From Nitrospira lenta (GTDB taxonomy: Bacteria > Nitrospirota > Nitrospiria > Nitrospirales > Nitrospiraceae): 6,924 nt of DNA. The notes below the pieces were generated by a model, which worked only from the letters and a program-made list of their open reading frames with translations, made no database searches and was not told where the DNA came from. The stretch covers positions 1 through 6,924 of the forward strand of contig CAMDRK010000134.1 in NCBI GenBank assembly GCA_945906715.1, given 5' to 3'. Position numbers and translations under genes: made by a program. Of the stretch, positions 5,763 through 6,924 are shown piece after piece (the first letter of the stretch is position 1; every line of letters starts with the position of its first letter).

Positions 5763-5783
5763 GGGGACATTCTGAATATCCCC
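5763..5783. repeat. 21-bp near-palindrome, REP-like or hepT terminator
   Basis: GGGGACATTC (5763-5772), a central T and GAATATCCCC (5774-5783) pair at nine of ten positions. Read on the minus strand, the stem is followed by GTTTCTT, so it could end mntA-hepT transcription. From memory, GGGGACATTCTGAAT-like sequences are also common as REP elements near RAYT (IS200-like) transposase genes. No such transposase is visible here. Confidence 0.5.
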
Positions 5784-5845
5784 TTGTCGCAAATGATGGG
5801 ATCAGGGTGAAGCAAAGATCACCGGAGGCGCAGGACCCCACGAGG

Positions 5846-5860
5846 CTTGGCCAGGCCAAG
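5846..5860. repeat. 15-bp perfect palindrome downstream of hepT
   Basis: CTTGGCC (5846-5852), a central A and GGCCAAG (5854-5860) form a perfect inverted repeat, 22 bases past the hepT stop codon. No T-run follows on either strand, so an intrinsic terminator is not supported. It may be a protein site or incidental. The rest of 5784-5882 shows nothing recognisable. Confidence 0.4.
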
Positions 5861-5882
5861 AAATGCAGAAAATTACATGGCA

Positions 5883-6227
5883 CTACGACGAGGAGTCTGG
5901 CGGAACGAGCGGCTCAAGAGTTTTGATCAGATCAGGAATGTCACCACTCGCAATTTTCCATGCCCGGCGGAAGTCAACCTGAAAATATTCATGGACCACA
6001 ACATTCCGGAAGCCCATGATTTTTCTCCAAGGGATCTCAGGATGGGCGTTTTGGAATTCGGGAGAGACGCGCTTGGCCGTTTCACCGAGCACAGTACACT
6101 GAAGCAGCACGGCGTCCTGATCCCGGCGGCTGTTGAGGAAGTCCAGCTCTTGCAGCCCACTTGTGTATTCCCGTATTTGCCTCGCCGCCTGAAGCATATC
6201 GAGCAGGAGCGAGTCGTCACGCTGCAT
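5883..6227 (-). CDS. hepT: HepT-like HEPN-domain ribonuclease toxin
   Basis: This 114-residue alpha-helical protein has the HEPN toxin motif RX4HXY as R74-NVVV-H79-E-Y81, within GFRNVVVHEYF (72-82). Arg and His form the RNase site across a dimer. In the characterised HepT/MntA pair, the Tyr of this motif is AMPylated by the antitoxin, which inactivates the toxin. All three residues are present, so it should be active and controllable. I start it at ATG 6227 (MQRDDSLLLDMLQAA), where family similarity begins. The frame extends to 6323, but that stretch lies within mntA and reads as shadow. It overlaps the mntA end by 11 bp, the usual pairing for this module. Confidence 0.92.
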   Translation of the reverse strand: MQRDDSLLLDMLQAARQIREYTSGLQELDFLNSRRDQDAVLLQCTVLGETAKRVSPEFQNAHPEIPWRKIMGFRNVVVHEYFQVDFRRAWKIASGDIPDLIKTLEPLVPPDSSS

Positions 6228-6534
6228 ACACGGCTTCCATGTGGGAAAGAATGTGTTTGCGCCGGATGTAGTTAGTGCTTTCCTCCACCAATCGTTTCTC
6301 AACCAGATCAACAGCTCGCCCAAACAACGCCTCCAACTCCTCCTTCATATCCAGCAAATGTTCAATCCCCCAGTCAGAATCGTGGCTGAACGTCACCAGC
6401 ACATCCACATCGCTGTCCGACCGGAAATCCTCTCGGAGCACGGAACCGAAGAGAGCCAGCTCGGTAATCTTCCATTTTTGGCAGAACGCCGTAATCCGGT
6501 CTTTGGGCACCATAATCTGAATCTTACCGTTCAT
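6217..6534 (-). CDS. mntA: MntA-like minimal nucleotidyltransferase antitoxin
   Basis: This 105-residue minimal nucleotidyltransferase carries the signature GSX10DXD exactly: Gly30-Ser31, Asp42 and Asp44 in LFGSVLREDFRSDSDVDVLV, with a likely third acidic residue at Asp76 (AVDLVEK). In the known system, MntA transfers AMP from ATP to the HepT tyrosine, turning the toxin off. The catalytic set is complete. The ATG at 6534 gives a normal N-terminus, with a second in-frame ATG at 6513. The Shine-Dalgarno match is weak (GGGGTC about ten bases upstream). The 6534 start overlaps the stop of a small upstream ORF as ATGA, which favours it. The pair faces vapBC. Confidence 0.92.
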   Translation of the reverse strand: MNGKIQIMVPKDRITAFCQKWKITELALFGSVLREDFRSDSDVDVLVTFSHDSDWGIEHLLDMKEELEALFGRAVDLVEKRLVEESTNYIRRKHILSHMEAVYAA

Positions 6535-6632
6535 AGCTTGACCCCAACGACGATCAACAGTCCGGTCACTTGATCGTCCATGACCGTTCCTTCAACTTTC
6601 ACGATGGTAGCATTCCTTTTGTGCAATGTCAT
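6531..6632 (-). CDS. Possible 33-codon small ORF coupled to mntA
   Basis: Reading minus from ATG 6632 gives MTLHKRNATIVKVEGTVMDD followed by QVTGLLIVVGVKL, ending in TGA at 6533-6531. An alternative GTG start at 6602 has AAGGA about 11 bases upstream. The stop overlaps the mntA ATG in an ATGA junction, the same kind used in the ppx-kinase and vapBC operons. VKVEGTV resembles the first strand of small beta-rich proteins, but I recognise no family. It could be a leader peptide, a truncated gene remnant, or chance. The frame is also open upstream without a start to about 6726. Confidence 0.3.
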   Translation of the reverse strand: MTLHKRNATIVKVEGTVMDDQVTGLLIVVGVKL

Positions 6633-6683
6633 GCAGGGATAGGCCAAGCCACGTCTTTGTAGAATTGTCCTTGGAGTAAAGAA

Positions 6684-6703
6684 CCCCGCCCTTCCGGGCG
6701 TGG
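6684..6703. repeat. GC-rich hairpin, possible insertion-sequence end remnant
   Basis: CGCCC (6687-6691) and GGGCG (6696-6700) pair around a TTCC loop, extended by CC/GG (6684-6685 with 6702-6703) across one mismatch. AACCCCGCCC...GGGCG hairpins resemble, from memory, the ends of IS200/IS605-type elements. No tnpA or tnpB fragment is visible nearby, and there is no T-run for a terminator. The surrounding 6633-6730 shows nothing else that I recognise. Confidence 0.35.
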
Positions 6704-6730
6704 CATCCTGGCAGATCTTCGGGATTTACC

Positions 6731-6820
6731 GCCATGCAGCATGGGCTTCCGATCCTGACTTCTCACCGCGATTTCCAGAAAATTCCCCAGGTTATCGTTC
6801 GCCACTTTTCTCCTATCTGA
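6731..6820 (+). pseudogene. vapC 3'-end remnant (last 29 codons plus stop)
   Basis: These 90 bases align without gaps to the last 90 bases of vapC (5516-5605) with five mismatches, by hand count. The frame reads AMQHGLPILTSHRDFQKIPQ and then VIVRHFSPI with the stop. Four differences are silent third-position changes; the fifth turns the active-site Asp116 codon (GAC) into His (CAC). Upstream similarity stops abruptly, apart from a possible GATT match, and there is no start, so no functional toxin is encoded. The pattern suggests a copy from a related vapC that diverged under selection before being truncated, or a vapBC duplicate cut by insertion of the material to its left. Confidence 0.88.
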
Positions 6821-6861
6821 GATATCGAAGGGCCAAACCTTTCACCTTGAGACTTCTTCCT

Positions 6862-6904
6862 ATTCCAACAATTCAACATTCCACATTTCTAATTCTGCAT
6901 TCCC
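6862..6904. repeat. ATTC heptad array at the right window edge
   Basis: ATTC or ATTT starts at 6871, 6878, 6885, 6892 and 6899, an exact 7-bp period, with another ATTC at 6862. Units read ATTCAAC, ATTCCAC, ATTTCTA, ATTCTGC. No complementary arm is seen inside the window; if this is another hairpin element, its core and second arm lie beyond 6924. Bases 6821-6861 and 6905-6924 show no gene. Confidence 0.6.
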
Positions 6905-6924
6905 TCCTCGTCTTCCAACTCAGA

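Noticed and set aside
5847..6275. Plus-strand ORF beginning MARPRNAE, possible RAYT transposase remnant
   Set aside because: Only the first few residues resemble the RAYT start. The rest is antisense to hepT and has no transposase motif.
6228..6323. N-terminal extension of hepT to 6323
   Set aside because: It overlaps the conserved end of mntA in another frame and has no HepT similarity. HepT homology begins at ATG 6227.
6684..6703. Intrinsic terminator
   Set aside because: The hairpin is GC-rich, but no T-run follows on either strand.
1..6924. tRNA or rRNA genes
   Set aside because: No cloverleaf with CCA/T-loop signature or conserved rRNA segment was recognised on either strand by eye.

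Overview
The window looks like accessory-rich chromosome from a moderately GC-rich Gram-negative-type bacterium. A Nitrospira-like (Nitrospirota) source is my best guess. It rests on remembered association: intergenic stretches of TCTGGTCTG-type repeats, and a Ppx/GppA gene followed by thymidylate-kinase-like genes. No rRNA or other diagnostic marker is present, so the assignment is inference.

Layout, left to right. (1) The 3' end of an OB-fold gene (2-313, +) converges on an SDR oxidoreductase gene (458-1303, -). Imperfect hairpin elements built from TCTGGTCTG-like repeats sit on both sides of the SDR gene (314-446 and 1304-1460). (2) A sigma70-like promoter (1535-1563) reads through a second kind of repeat hairpin (1588-1698) into a tightly overlapped operon: ppx/gppA with a C-terminal HD domain (1721-3271), then two tandem paralogous P-loop kinases related to thymidylate kinase (3268-4017 and 3965-4699). 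(3) A heptad-repeat hairpin (4700-4841) starts one base after the last stop codon. (4) A complete VapBC toxin-antitoxin operon follows (4947-5605), with a clear promoter and a palindromic operator. (5) A third TCTGGTCTG-type hairpin (5615-5705) and short palindromes lead to a second toxin-antitoxin pair on the minus strand, mntA-hepT (6534-5883), preceded by a possible 33-codon small ORF. (6) At the right edge lie a GC-rich hairpin, a 90-bp copy of the 3' end of vapC (6731-6820) and another heptad array (6862-6904).

How the genes work together. The ppx-kinase-kinase operon points to polyphosphate, (p)ppGpp or nucleotide metabolism. Both kinases lack the usual dTMP-binding RxPG motif, and the second has Arg in place of the Walker A Lys, so housekeeping dTMP kinase activity should not be assumed. 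The right third is a small toxin-antitoxin island: vapBC, then mntA-hepT bounded by two direct copies of the vapC 3' end.

The most unusual signal is in the repeats. Four intergenic hairpins have arms made of two unrelated short tandem repeats, yet share one tip sequence, approximately RTTGNNCGNARCTAAC. This looks like a family of hairpin elements with a conserved loop and variable arms, located mostly at the exact edges of genes.
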